64,000 nucleotides of DNA from DATFVJ01 sp963851085 (GTDB lineage Bacteria; Actinomycetota; Actinomycetes; Streptosporangiales; Streptosporangiaceae), in assembly GCA_963851085.1 (NCBI GenBank), contig CAWKNX010000010.1, forward strand, positions 248,001 through 312,000, in the 5' to 3' direction. This document shows, in pieces, positions 36,174 through 48,426 of this stretch. A model generated the notes under the pieces. That model had not been told where the DNA came from. It made no database searches and saw nothing but the letters and a program-made list of their open reading frames with translations. Within the stretch, counting starts at the first letter, position 1; the number at the start of each line of letters is the position of its first letter. The translations under genes were made by a program, and so were the position numbers.

Positions 36174-37379
36174 GTGACCGCGGTGCCAGGGACCGCCCCA
36201 GCCAGCGGGATACTGCCGGCCCGGCGTGCAGGCCCTGGGACCGGGCTGGGCCGCGGTGACGTAGCGGTGCGGCAGCCGGTAACCGCAGGGCCACGGCGCT
36301 GGCGGAAGGTCCTGCGCACCGCGGTATCGGCGGCGCTCGTCGCGGTCACATTCGGTTTCGCTCTCCCGCATTTCGCGTCCTACCACAGCGTGTGGGCCAG
36401 CATCTACGCGATGACGTGGCCGCAGATCCTGCTCGTCGCCGCCACGGCCGCGATCAGCATGGTCTCTTACTGGATCATGATCCGTTCGGTGTTGCCGGTC
36501 CTGCGGCTGCGCGAGGCGGCGGTGGTCAACCTCGGCTCCAACGCGGTGGCGAACGCGCTGCCCGCGGGCGGGGCCCTCGCCATGGGGGTCAGCTGGGCGA
36601 TGATGTCCAGCTGGGGAGTCAGCACGGCAGACTACGTGCTCTACACCCTGGTGTCGGGCATCTGGAATGTCTTCGTCCGCCTGGGCCTGCCGGTCCTGGC
36701 CATCCTGGTCCTGCTGACGGTCAGCCGGCCCGGGGCGGGCCTGATCGCCGCCGCGGCCGTGGGCCTGGCGTTCCTCGCTGGGGCGGTCGCCGGGCTCGGC
36801 CTCCTGCTGCACAGCGAATCCTTCGCGCTGCGCGCGGGCCGCGTACTGCAGCGCGTACTCACCTTCGCCGCCAGGCTGGCGCGCAGGCGGCCACCGGCCG
36901 ACATCCCCGGATCGCTGCTCGGCTTCCGCGGCCGGGCGGCCGGCCTGATCGCCGCGCGCGGCTGGCGGATCACTGCCGCCACGACGGCGAGCCAGCTCGC
37001 CTTGTGGCTCGTCCTGCTCGCGTGCCTGCGCGGCGTCGGCCTGTCCCAGGCCCAGGTGCCCTGGCAGACCTCCCTGGCGGCCTTCGCGTTCGTCGGGCTG
37101 CTGACAGCACTGCCCATCACGCCCGGCGGCGTTGGGATCACCGAACTCGGGCTGGTCGGCATCCTGGCGGTCGGCGCCGACCACAGGGTGAGTGCGCAGG
37201 TGACCGCCGCCGTGCTGTTGTACAGGGCCGTCACCTACCTGCCCCCCATCCCCCTCGGCGCGGTCGCCTGCCTCGTGTGGCGGCACGCACCACAGCTCAT
37301 CCGTACCGGCCCGGGCAAGGCCGGCCCGGGCAATGCGGGCGAGGACGGCCTTCGTGATCATGCAGAGGTGCGATCCTGA
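36174..37379 (+). CDS. UPF0104/YbhN-type polytopic membrane protein
   Basis: 401 residues, GTG start, about eight helices. It carries the conserved block of the lysylphosphatidylglycerol-synthase membrane region / AglD family: LGSNAVANALPAGGALAMGV and, near the end, TALPITPGGVGITELGLVGI, then AVLLYRAVTYLPPIPLG. These flippase-like domains move or accommodate lipid-linked substrates. The cytosolic aminoacyl-transferase domain of MprF is absent, so the substrate is unknown. The first 45 residues are low complexity, and a start nearer RRWRKVLRTA is possible. Downstream lies a debranching-enzyme remnant on the other strand. Confidence 0.85.
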   Translation: MTAVPGTAPASGILPARRAGPGTGLGRGDVAVRQPVTAGPRRWRKVLRTAVSAALVAVTFGFALPHFASYHSVWASIYAMTWPQILLVAATAAISMVSYWIMIRSVLPVLRLREAAVVNLGSNAVANALPAGGALAMGVSWAMMSSWGVSTADYVLYTLVSGIWNVFVRLGLPVLAILVLLTVSRPGAGLIAAAAVGLAFLAGAVAGLGLLLHSESFALRAGRVLQRVLTFAARLARRRPPADIPGSLLGFRGRAAGLIAARGWRITAATTASQLALWLVLLACLRGVGLSQAQVPWQTSLAAFAFVGLLTALPITPGGVGITELGLVGILAVGADHRVSAQVTAAVLLYRAVTYLPPIPLGAVACLVWRHAPQLIRTGPGKAGPGNAGEDGLRDHAEVRS

Positions 37380-37500
37380 CTTGTTGCCTCAATTGCCCCG
37401 GGGGGCGACCCCTGGGGATCTCCCCGCAGTTCCGTCGTGGTTCGCGCGGCAGTCGTTAAGGATCAATGGCATCCGCCGTTATGGCGCCCGGCGGGAGCTC

Positions 37501-37943
37501 CTACTGAGGTTCGGCGCGACTCAGCACGAGCAGCGAGCGGCCGGGCCGGGTGAGCGGAAGGACATCAGCGCCCCCACCGCCGTCCGCGGCCTCGGCGGCG
37601 GACTCCGGGCGCCAGCCTCCCGCGAGCGCGGCTGGGATCACGAAGTCCACCGGGTCCCCTGCCGCGTTGAGCGCCAGCAGGAACGAGTGGGTGTCGCGCA
37701 CACGTGTGCCGTCTGGCCCGGTGTCGGGGATCGAGGTGCCGTCGAGGAATACCGCGGCCGCGCAGGGGCCGCCCTGGTCCAGGCCGCCGTCTCCCACCGG
37801 CTGGCCGTCTGGCCAGTAGTAGGACACTCCGCTGCCGTGTGGAAGAACCGGCGGCGGCGGAAGACGGGATGGGCGATCCTCAGCGCTACGACGCGTCGCG
37901 CGAAGGCCAGCAGGCCGGCGTCCTGCGCACCGGCCCACGGCAT
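37501..37943 (-). pseudogene. C-terminal remnant of a glycogen debranching enzyme (GlgX)
   Basis: Two minus-strand frames together match the end of GlgX. One gives LLAFARRVVALRIAHPVFRR, the classic (alpha/beta)8-to-C-domain junction. After a frame change near 37850 the other gives GVSYYWPDGQPVGD, CAAAVFLDGTSIPDTGPDGT and DPVDFVIPAALAGGWR to the stop. The catalytic domain of about 550 residues is missing upstream. The start of the AlkZ-like gene lies where it should be, so a replacement event cut the gene. A copy of a recurring motif lies near 37449-37464, beside the remnant's end. Confidence 0.7.
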
Positions 37944-38032
37944 CCATGGCAGCGGGCTGCGGCTGCCTGACGCACGGCGAACCGCGGCGGGCCCGCCTGT
38001 CTCGCCGGCCCCGGCGTGTCAGAATGCTCGCG

Positions 38033-39118
38033 ATGCCGATCGAGACACTGAGCCCGGCTCGTCTGGGCCGCGCGACCCTGGCCCGCCAGATGCTGCTCGA
38101 ACGCGAGCAGGTGCCCGTACCGGAAGCGGTCCACCGGCTGTGCGCGCTGCAGGCGCAGGAACCCAAGCCGCCGTACCTGGCTCTCTGGAGCCGGCTCGCC
38201 GGCTTCACGCCCGGTGAACTGCACGCCGCGGTCCACAAGCGCGACGTGCTGCGCGTGACCCTGGTCCGGGGCACGCTGCACCTGGTGGTCGCGGCCGACT
38301 ATCCGGTGCTGCGTGCGCCGCTGCAAGCGGTCCTCGCGGATTCGTTCACGGCGCTGGGTGACCGGGCCGCGGGTATCGACCTCGCCGCGGTGCTGCCCGC
38401 GGCGCACGCGGCGTACGCGGCCGGCCCGATGACTTTCGAGGATCTGCGTGCCCGGCTCGCGCCGGACTTCCCTGGCATGGACGAGCGGGTACTCGGCTAC
38501 GCCGTGCGGATGAACCTGCCGCTGGTCATGGTGCCTACCGAGGACCGGTGGGGGTACCCGCGCGCGCCGCAATTCGCCCTCACCGAGCCCTTCGGGAACG
38601 CCGCAGAACCGGATGAGCTCGTCCTGCGTTACCTCGCCGCGTTCGGGCCGGCTACCGCCACCGACGCGCAGGCGTTCACTGGGCTGCCGAAGCTCAAGCC
38701 GGTGCTCGACCGGCTGGCACCCCGGCTGGTCACCTTCCGTGACGAGCGCAAGCGCACTCTCTACGACCTGCCCGACGCGCCCCGCCCGGACACCGGCACC
38801 AACGCGCCGCCCCGTTTCCTGCCCGACTTCGACAACCTGGTGCTCGGGTACGCCGACCGCACCCGGTTCCTTGCCGACGCGTTCAAGGGCCAGGTCGCCA
38901 CGCGCAACCTGCGGATACGGGCTACCTTCCTGCACGACGGCGTGATGCGGGGCACCTGGGCGATCGCGAGAACCGCGAAAGCCGCCACGCTGACGATGAC
39001 GCCGTTCGAGCCGCTGGCGCGGCCAGCCGTCGCGGCGCTTGAACCCGAGGCGCAGGCGCTACTGCGATTCGCCGAGCCGGACGCCCCCGCGCACCGTCTC
39101 GTGGTCGCGCCCGCCTGA
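38033..39118 (+). CDS. AlkZ-like winged-helix DNA glycosylase family protein
   Basis: 361 residues. The opening LSPARLGRATLARQMLLERE, the LCALQAQEPKPPYLALWSRL segment (AlkZ/AlkX family QxQ motif region: QAQEP) and RDVLRVTLVRGTLHLV are typical of the DUF1006/AlkZ winged-helix family. AlkZ members unhook interstrand DNA crosslinks, often as self-resistance enzymes; other homologues in actinomycetes are housekeeping. The central winged-helix repeats are recognisable (FEDLRARLAPDFPG, VLRYLAAFGPATATDAQAFT). No biosynthetic cluster for a crosslinking agent is visible here. An ATG nine bases upstream (38024) is an alternative start. Confidence 0.85.
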   Translation: MPIETLSPARLGRATLARQMLLEREQVPVPEAVHRLCALQAQEPKPPYLALWSRLAGFTPGELHAAVHKRDVLRVTLVRGTLHLVVAADYPVLRAPLQAVLADSFTALGDRAAGIDLAAVLPAAHAAYAAGPMTFEDLRARLAPDFPGMDERVLGYAVRMNLPLVMVPTEDRWGYPRAPQFALTEPFGNAAEPDELVLRYLAAFGPATATDAQAFTGLPKLKPVLDRLAPRLVTFRDERKRTLYDLPDAPRPDTGTNAPPRFLPDFDNLVLGYADRTRFLADAFKGQVATRNLRIRATFLHDGVMRGTWAIARTAKAATLTMTPFEPLARPAVAALEPEAQALLRFAEPDAPAHRLVVAPA

Positions 39119-39396
39119 CCGGTGGCGCTGACCCGGTGGTGCTGACCCGGTGGTGCCGACCGGTGGCGCCGACCCGGTGGTGCTGACCCGGTGGTGCTGA
39201 CCGGTGGTGCCGCCGGTGGTGCTGACCGGTGGTGCCGACGGTGGTGCTGACCCGGCGGTGCTGACCCGGTGGTGCCGACCGGTGGCGCCGACCCGGTGGT
39301 GCCGACCCGGTGGTGCCGACCCGGTGGTGCCGACTGTGGTGCTGACCGGTGGTGCCGACCGGTGGTGCTGACCGGTGGTGCTGACCGGTGGCGCCG
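39119..39396. repeat. Dense minisatellite of 11-15 bp units
   Basis: About twenty imperfect units of GACC(C)GGTGGTGCTG and variants follow directly on the AlkZ-like stop codon. All six frames are open over much of it, giving artificial STTGSAPP-like peptides. Copy-number variation between strains is likely. It stops about 13 bases before the outer arm of palindromic repeat A copy 2. Confidence 0.85.
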
Positions 39397-39408
39397 ACCG
39401 CGTTTCGC

Positions 39409-39630
39409 CCATGATCGTGGTAGGTTACCCGCGCATCCGGTGCCCAACGGGCCATGGATCATGATCCGGGCGATGGCCGCGGCCCGGGCAGCGCCGGGCT
39501 TCATGATCGCGGTAACTTCTCTGCGGTATGTGCGGAAAAGTTACCGCGATCATGAAAGCCGGCGTGGGTCAACGGCGATTGCGCATATTGACAGTCGTGG
39601 AAAACAGCGGGTAGGCAACCACGATCATGG
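39409..39630 (+). repeat. Palindromic dispersed repeat family A, copy 2, with outer arms
   Basis: The core 39456-39560 (105 bp) is nearly identical to the inverted copy at 13134-13238. Its hairpin arms (about 39499-39522 and 39535-39560) pair around TGCGGTATGT. Here the core is enclosed by a second perfect 13-base inverted pair, CCATGATCGTGGT (39409-39421) and ACCACGATCATGG (39618-39630), so the whole 222-bp unit is a nested palindrome. The 40 bases after the core also match copy 3. Confidence 0.8.
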
Positions 39631-39931
39631 AACCTTTGGGGCGAATATCCGTGACCGCCAGCTGACCAGGTTCCCTTGATCTTGAACGGCTGCAGCGCTG
39701 GTGATGCGGCACAGCCAAAAACTCGTGGCGGCCCGGGCCGGTGCGCGGATATCGTGCGGGTCATGGCTGCGGTAGCGAACCGATTTGCCGGCTCCTGGCG
39801 CTGTTTGGGCGCCGCAGGGGTCGGATCTCGCCACGCCGCAGCCGCTTCGGGCCGCTGACCGACTCCAGGCGGACGAGCCCTCGGGCCAGGGGACACCCCA
39901 TCCGTTCGCTCCATCCGCAGTGGAGTCTGCC

Positions 39932-41068
<1,137 letters not shown>

Positions 41069-41147
41069 CGAGGTCACTGGCCGCGTCGGCGATGCAGGGA
41101 GCCCGCACGTAGGTGAGGCCGGCTGATTCCCAGCCAGCAGTGAGTGG

Positions 41148-41927
41148 TCACGACGGTCTGCCTGGGGATCCCGTGAGGTCGTCCCTCCGGGGCAATACAG
41201 TCGTGACGGCTGCCGCCGGGCGCGACGCCCATTCCACGCTGCCGCCCCGCTGCCCCCTGTCCGCGACGTCGCCGGGCACGTGGACCCAGCCTCGGTACCG
41301 ATGGCCGGCTATCTGCACGCGTACCAGGGGGTCGAAGGACCTCTGATCGATACCACCGTAGCCGTGCCGGACGATGGACCGGAAAATGTCCTCGGAGATG
41401 ACCAGGACCAGCGGGGCCGTGGTGAGCTGCAGCCTCTTTTTCACTGGCGCCGCGTCGAGCAGGCGGAACGCGACGTCGAGGGCCTCGCCGAAACAGCCGT
41501 TGTCGTCGTAGTGGATTTCTCCGGCGTGCAGCACCGCGCGAAGCCTGAGGCGCCGCTCCGGGCGCCGGGCAACGGGCTGGCTGGAGTTGTGGTCGGCGAG
41601 AAGCCGGGCGAGGGCCGGGACGGCCACATTCAGCAGGACCGTTTTGGGTGCCTGGTCGACGGGATGGATGAGCGCGAGGATGCCGTCGCCGCGGTCGGTG
41701 AACGGATCGCGGTTGCGCGGGCCGATTCCGGCCGTGTGCAGGGCCTGCTCGAAAACGTCGTAGATCTTGTTGCGCAGTTCTGCCTTGACCGGGTTGGTGC
41801 GCGTGGTGGAACTCTCGATGTCGACCGCCACGACGGCCCGGTGCAGCGGATCGGATGACGTCGGCGCCGCCGCTGGCGGGCTGGCCACCGTCGGTGGAGC
41901 CGCTGCCAGCGGTGTGACCGTAGTCAC
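41148..41927 (-). CDS. Degenerate class III nucleotidyl-cyclase-like protein
   Basis: From the GTG at 41925-41927 the 259-residue protein has a Pro/Ala/Thr-rich N-terminus then a cyclase-like core: AVVAVDIESSTTR (first metal Asp), FTDRGDGILALI (GDG loop, second Asp), RLRAVLHAGEIHYD, and GEALDVAFRLLDAAP. In active class III enzymes the last motif is VNxAARL; here the Asn is replaced by Asp though the Arg remains. The remaining motifs are partial, so it may bind nucleotides without cyclising them. It starts 3 bases after the stop of the HD gene, so the two are translationally coupled. It converges on the PheRS-like gene. Confidence 0.7.
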   Translation of the reverse strand: MTTVTPLAAAPPTVASPPAAAPTSSDPLHRAVVAVDIESSTTRTNPVKAELRNKIYDVFEQALHTAGIGPRNRDPFTDRGDGILALIHPVDQAPKTVLLNVAVPALARLLADHNSSQPVARRPERRLRLRAVLHAGEIHYDDNGCFGEALDVAFRLLDAAPVKKRLQLTTAPLVLVISEDIFRSIVRHGYGGIDQRSFDPLVRVQIAGHRYRGWVHVPGDVADRGQRGGSVEWASRPAAAVTTVLPRRDDLTGSPGRPS

Positions 41928-41929
41928 GG

Positions 41930-42793
41930 CTATCGTGCCCGTCTGCCAGGCAAGGCCGGCCGGCGGAGCGTCACCGCAAGGCGTGGCAGCCCGCGCAGTG
42001 TCTGCGCTGCGAAGCGGGCCCGCTGTCTGCGGGTCGGCAACGTCTGCAGTTCCCCCAGCCACTCCTCGTGCCATCGTGCCCGTGCCGTGGGCGGCAGCAG
42101 CACGGTCGTCGCGGCGAGCATCCGCCCGGACGCTGTCCGCGCGTGGTCACCGTGGTCCTCGGGATAGAGCGTCGCGGCCGCCAGGGCCTCGAGCTCGGAC
42201 TTGACCACATCAAGGCCCAGCCGGTCGGCGATTGGAGCGAAGATCTCCAGTGTTTCCCTGGACTTGCGCTCCTGCTTGGCGCGCCTGAGGTGGCGCAGGG
42301 TACGCATGTTGTGGAGCCGGTCCGCCAGCTTGATCGTCACGACCCTGATGTCGGCGGACATCACTGCCGCCACCGCGCGGGCAGCATCCGCCTCAGCCGC
42401 TGGGTCGTACTTGATCTTGTCGAGCGGGCCGAGCCCGTTGACCAGTCCAGCGATCTCGGCGCCGAACTCGCCCCTCAGCGTGGCCAGGGTGCATCGGGTG
42501 TCCTCAATGGTGTCGTGCAGCAGCGCCGCGCATAGCGTCTGATCGTCCGCGCCGAACCCCGCGAGAATCGTCGCGACGGCAAGGGGGTGGGTGATGTACG
42601 GGTCGCCGCTCATACGTTCCTGCCCGCGGTGCCAGTAGGCGGCGAAGTCGTAGGCGCGCTCGATGAGCTCCACATCCGCCTCGCACCCTCCGGCCCGGCT
42701 GGTGGCCATGGCCCGCAGCAGCGGCGCAAGGGCAGGGTTCGGGGCGGTCTCGGGCAGCGTCGGCATATCCGGGGCCGGATCCGCGCGGTTCAC
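41930..42793 (-). CDS. SpoT/RelA-type HD-domain phosphohydrolase with C-terminal extension
   Basis: 287 residues. The N-terminal region carries the SpoT-type hydrolase HD motifs: HRGQERMSGDPYITHPLAVA, ALLHDTIEDT (HD pair), IKLADRLHNMRTL. This is the ppGpp-hydrolase fold. No synthetase, TGS or ACT domain follows, so it is a small hydrolase type. A C-terminal extension (RARWHEEWLGELQTLPTRR onwards) resembles segments found in actinobacterial permease-prefix-type proteins. The GTG start overlaps the stop of the padR-type gene (GTGA). Hydrolysis of (p)ppGpp is a good inference; other nucleotides are possible. Confidence 0.8.
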   Translation of the reverse strand: MNRADPAPDMPTLPETAPNPALAPLLRAMATSRAGGCEADVELIERAYDFAAYWHRGQERMSGDPYITHPLAVATILAGFGADDQTLCAALLHDTIEDTRCTLATLRGEFGAEIAGLVNGLGPLDKIKYDPAAEADAARAVAAVMSADIRVVTIKLADRLHNMRTLRHLRRAKQERKSRETLEIFAPIADRLGLDVVKSELEALAAATLYPEDHGDHARTASGRMLAATTVLLPPTARARWHEEWLGELQTLPTRRQRARFAAQTLRGLPRLAVTLRRPALPGRRAR

Positions 42794-43140
42794 GAGGTCG
42801 TCCCCGCGGTGCCGGGTTCGGGTGGACCCCAGCTCAGGAGAGGCTGCTTGCGCGGCCGCCAGACCTTGGCGAGGGCGACCCGGGCATGTTCGGCGCCGTC
42901 GTCGGTGAGCCGGTAGTAACGGCGCCGTGGACGGCCCTCGGTGATGTGCTCGCCAGGATCTTCCCAGCGGCTCTCCACCCAGCCGATGTGCTCAAGTCGG
43001 GCCACGATCGGGTAGATCGTGCCGCTTGGCAGCCCGGTTTCCGCGCATAGTTGCAGGCCGTACCGCTCGGCGGCAGGCTCGGTCAGCATCGCCCGGAGCA
43101 CGAGCTGCGTCTGCAGTGTCATCCGCGGGGCTGAGGTCAT
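42790..43140 (-). CDS. PadR family transcriptional regulator
   Basis: 116 residues with the PadR winged helix: RMTLQTQLVLRAMLTEPAAE, ETGLPSGTIYPIVARLEHIG and RRYYRLTDDGAEHARVALA. It is the first gene of an operon: its TGA overlaps the GTG of the HD gene, and the cyclase-like gene follows. PadR regulators usually repress their own operon. The coupling implies that the regulator and the two nucleotide-related proteins form one unit. A similar pairing of PadR and permease-prefix proteins occurs widely; a permease-prefix remnant lies 2.5 kb away. Confidence 0.85.
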   Translation of the reverse strand: MTSAPRMTLQTQLVLRAMLTEPAAERYGLQLCAETGLPSGTIYPIVARLEHIGWVESRWEDPGEHITEGRPRRRYYRLTDDGAEHARVALAKVWRPRKQPLLSWGPPEPGTAGTTS

Positions 43141-43202
43141 GAGTCGTACTCTACATAGCTAGTCCTTAGCTGTCTACGGCCGTTGCCGTGCCTGCCGAGG
43201 GT

Positions 43203-45427
<2,225 letters not shown>

Positions 45428-45565
45428 GACCTGCGCCTGACCTTTCCTCAGATATCCTTTAATTGCGCCTTCCGGGCAGCGGCCCATCACCGTTCCGCTG
45501 ACCGGATACGGTACTGGCGCAGGGCGCCCGATCGCAATTAAGCTGATTTCGCCGTGCCGATTCAT

Positions 45566-46390
45566 TTAATGCGCAAATAGGGCGCGACGGGCGGGCGGTC
45601 GCGGGCCCGGAACGGGCGGCAAGAACTGATCCGAACGGCTGCGTTTCCTGGCACGAGCGTGGCAGCAGCGCCGATCCTCGGCGCGCGCTGCGCGGGTGGT
45701 TCCTACCACAGGTATCTGGGCCGGCGAGCCTGAGTCGGGCCCCCTGCGATGGTGGCGCTGGCGGCTGCCAGCGCCGCCACGCTGGCGATGAGACGTGCCC
45801 GGCGGGCCCGGTCCCTGCGGGATGGCCAGAATCGCCGGAGCCGACTGTGGCGCGAATCCGCCCGCGCCTGGGGTGATGAAAGGCTCGGCGAACAGGGCTA
45901 GCCCGGCCAGGGCGAACAGCAACGCGGCGAGCGGGGGAAAGCGCCGGACGGCCGGCGCAAGCCGGGCGAACCGCATCGCCAGCCGCCTGCCCAGCAGGAC
46001 CACGACACCGAGGACCAGCACCACCAGGCCGGCCACAATGGCGCGTCGCATGACCGGCACGCTGTCGGTGCAAACCCGGTGGAGGTTCTCGGCGCAGGTC
46101 GGCACCCGCTCCGGGTGCGTCCACAGCTCCACTGCGATGCTCGCGGCCGCCGCCAGGTAGGACACGCCGAGCCCGGCCAGGCCCAGGCCGGCCGGCAGCC
46201 ACACGCTCGAGAAGTCCGAGTTGAACCCGGCGCCGCGGTGGGCGCGGCGCAACTGGCGCGCGACTCGGGCGGGGGAGCCGAAGCGGACGACCGCGTCATG
46301 CTCGGCCTGCTGCGCCGGCAGGTTCTTGGCCAAACCTTCCGCGACCGCGGCACGGAGATGGTCCTCGGCCTCGGCCAGGGCGAGCCGGGG
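45566..46390 (-). pseudogene. Permease-prefix (PadR-linked) membrane protein, 5' end replaced by an element
   Basis: The reading begins at LALAEAEDHLRAAVAEGLAK, which is the second helix of the permease-prefix domain; the first 15-20 residues (normally MxxxDYLRQLRRRL) are missing. Then come VRFGSPARVARQLRRAH and four hydrophobic segments. The missing part coincides with the border of a 172-bp inverted-repeat element at 46386. The last 80 residues look non-coding, suggesting further decay. Such proteins normally pair with a PadR regulator. The first possible start is a TTG at 46333. Confidence 0.65.
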
Positions 46391-46557
46391 AGGCCGCTGA
46401 ACAACACCTGCCCGGCTCGCGTGGCCCCCGCATCCCGGCTGGCGGCGTTGTCACCCTCGCCGTTACAAACCGCTGGTGCGGCCTCGGGCTCCGCCTTGCC
46501 AGCCGGGCGCGGATGACCCGCTCGCTGATCGGACGCCGTTTGTTCAGGGCCTCCTAG
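46386..46557 (+). mobile_element. MITE-like element family B, copy 1
   Basis: 172 bp, the same length as the copy at 53879-54050 and closely matching along its length. The right terminus is TGTTCAGGGCCTCCTAGG; the left, CGGGGAGGCCGCTGAACAAC, matches it in reverse except at the outermost bases. The interior shares CCCGCATCCCGGCTGGCGGC and GCGCGGATGACCCGCTCGCT with the other copy. There is no transposase. It separates a truncated permease-prefix gene from an ICMT remnant. Confidence 0.75.
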
Positions 46558-46614
46558 GTGTCAATCTCGCGGCACCTGATCACGTCGGCCCGGTCGCCCG
46601 GCCTCGCACGGCCG

Positions 46615-46794
46615 TCACCAGATGCCCGGCACCAGCCGTTTGGTGCGGCTGCGATACGCCGCGTAAGCGGGGCCCATGCTGGCCGCCAGCGCCTGCTCCT
46701 CGACGTGGATACGCCAGATCAGAACCGCCAGTGGCGGCAGCACGGTCACGGCGAGCGAGGCCCAGTTGGCCGCGGCGTTCAGTGCCCCTGGTGG
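46615..46794 (-). pseudogene. C-terminal remnant of an isoprenylcysteine methyltransferase-like protein
   Basis: A minus-strand frame ending at the TGA 46615-46617 encodes NWASLAVTVLPPLAVLIWRI, then HVEEQALAASMGPAYAAYRS and TKRLVPGIW. That is the invariant end of ICMT/PEMT-like methyltransferases (a helix, HVEE..L, YxxYxxRTKRLxPGxW). The four N-terminal membrane helices are absent; the esterase gene now ends there, overlapping by about 16 bases. Confidence 0.7.
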
Positions 46795-48230
46795 TGCTCA
46801 GGCGCGTCGAACGGCCGGAGGTAGGGCGCGGGCTCGTAGCGTAGGAATGCGGGTGACGTGGGGATGAGCTGGCCACCGGAGGCGAACACGTTGTACGTGG
46901 CGCCCAGAGCCGCTGCGGCGGTGTTCAGGTTGGCAGGGTCGGTTGCGGCGTGGCCCCAATGCCCGGTGCCGAGACGGCGCAACAGGTCCTGAGCTGCTGT
47001 GATCGTCTCCGCGGGAGTGAAGGCGCAGTGGCCGGCCCGGTGCACGAAGACCTGCCGGAGCAGTCGCGCGTCACCAGCCTTGTCGACAACGGCGCTATAG
47101 GCCTGCTCGTTCTCAGGTACGACCAGCCCGTCGCCAGTGGTGTGCATGCTGAGCACGGGGATGCCCAGCCGCCCGGTGAAGGTGATGTTGTCCTCCAGGT
47201 AGCGGACCGCCGCGGGGTCCGCGCTGATGCGGGTCGCCTTGTCCAGCGTGTTCAGGTCGGTGCGCAGGCTGAGCCCGGCCGCGCGGTAGAGCGCGCGCAC
47301 CTCCGCTGCGTCGGCCGATCTGGCCAGGTCCTTGGCGTAGTCGACGCCGGTGTTCCACGAAGGGTTTCCGCCCGCACGGGCCTCCAGTTCGGCCCGCAGC
47401 GCGAAAACGAAGGGGAAGTCGACCTGCGTGTCCCACAGGAACTGGTTGGCCTCCTGGCCCGCGAAGTCCGTGCTCGATGGCTCTGGTGACAGCGGCGTGA
47501 ACCAGCCGGGCGTGTCGCCGAGCGCCGCCGCCAGGGCGAGCCGCGCCCGGCCCTGCGGGCTGTTCTGCGCGGCCGAGGCAGCGCCGTCCGCGGCACCCAG
47601 ATTGCCGGATGGATTGGTGATACCGGTGACCGCCACAGACGGAGCGAGCAGCGTCTTGAAGGCGAATGCCGAGTCAAGCGCGGTGTTCCACGTGGCCACT
47701 CCACCGGCAAGCACGCCGCACATGGGCAGGGCGGCGTTGAACCTGTCGGGATAGCGCTGGATGAGGCCGGCCGTGATGATGCCCCCGAGTGAATGTCCCC
47801 ACGCGATCGTCGTGGACGGATGGCCGAACACATGGTCGAAGATGTCGAGCGTGCCGATCTGATCAGGCAATGCCTGCTGGATGGCCCAGCCGGTGGACGC
47901 GTACGAGGAGCCGGCCAGGGCGTAGCCGTGGGCGAGCAGCCAGCCACCGGTGATGGGGTCGCCTACGTCCTCCGCCGGGTTGCACGATGCCAACGGCTGG
48001 CATGGGGCAACATAGCCGTGGCTATAGAGGAACAAGGTGCCGTTCCAGTTGGCGGGGACCTCGATCTTGTACGTCGCGCCGTCTGGCAGTGACCCTGTCC
48101 GGGTCCCGCTAGCCGCTAATGCCGATCCGGACGCCAGGGCGGACCCGATGCCGATCGGGCCCAGGCAGGCGGCTACCAGGGTGACGACGAACAGCAATCG
48201 CGGAAACCTACGGTTCCAAAACACGGTCAC
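46779..48230 (-). CDS. Secreted alpha/beta hydrolase (esterase-like)
   Basis: 483 residues from a GTG start. The N-terminal signal (LLFVVTLVAACLGPIG, then SALA/ASG) directs export. The hydrolase fold shows ATYKIEVPANWNGTLFLYSH, nucleophile elbow IAWGHSLGG, then TTGDGLV (Asp candidate) and VHRAGHCAF (His). Substrates cannot be told from sequence; homologues are called esterases or tannase-like hydrolases. The gene is divergent from tetR, with operator-like inverted repeats between, so the TetR protein probably controls it. Confidence 0.85.
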   Translation of the reverse strand: MTVFWNRRFPRLLFVVTLVAACLGPIGIGSALASGSALAASGTRTGSLPDGATYKIEVPANWNGTLFLYSHGYVAPCQPLASCNPAEDVGDPITGGWLLAHGYALAGSSYASTGWAIQQALPDQIGTLDIFDHVFGHPSTTIAWGHSLGGIITAGLIQRYPDRFNAALPMCGVLAGGVATWNTALDSAFAFKTLLAPSVAVTGITNPSGNLGAADGAASAAQNSPQGRARLALAAALGDTPGWFTPLSPEPSSTDFAGQEANQFLWDTQVDFPFVFALRAELEARAGGNPSWNTGVDYAKDLARSADAAEVRALYRAAGLSLRTDLNTLDKATRISADPAAVRYLEDNITFTGRLGIPVLSMHTTGDGLVVPENEQAYSAVVDKAGDARLLRQVFVHRAGHCAFTPAETITAAQDLLRRLGTGHWGHAATDPANLNTAAAALGATYNVFASGGQLIPTSPAFLRYEPAPYLRPFDAPEHHQGH

Positions 48231-48312
48231 GCTCCAGCAGAAATCAGGTCGGCGCAGGCCAGGACGTCAAAAGGACTCTAGCCCTCCGGCAGAAGCCGCG
48301 ACAGTCCCCAAA

Positions 48313-48361
48313 ACCGACCAGTCGGTACGTCAACTCAGCGGTGACAGCCGCCTGTTGACGT
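48313..48361. promoter_or_regulatory. Two inverted repeats in the esterase/tetR divergent promoter
   Basis: ACCGAC-CA-GTCGGT (48313-48326) is a compact TetR-type palindrome. ACGTCAAC (48327-48334) and GTTGACGT (48354-48361) form a second pair with a 19-base spacer. The region lies between the divergent starts at 48230 and 48427. The first is the better operator candidate. Confidence 0.55.
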
Positions 48362-48426
48362 GACCGCGCAGCGGCATGACAGTAGCTGAGACCGTGTGGT
48401 TCCAGGCCGCGACCGAGAGGTGACTC

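Noticed and set aside
36174..37379. MprF lysyl-phosphatidylglycerol synthase
   Set aside because: Only the membrane region is present; the aminoacyl transferase domain is missing.
39119..39396. CRISPR array
   Set aside because: Units are short, contiguous and degenerate with no spacers; it is a minisatellite. No cas gene is present.
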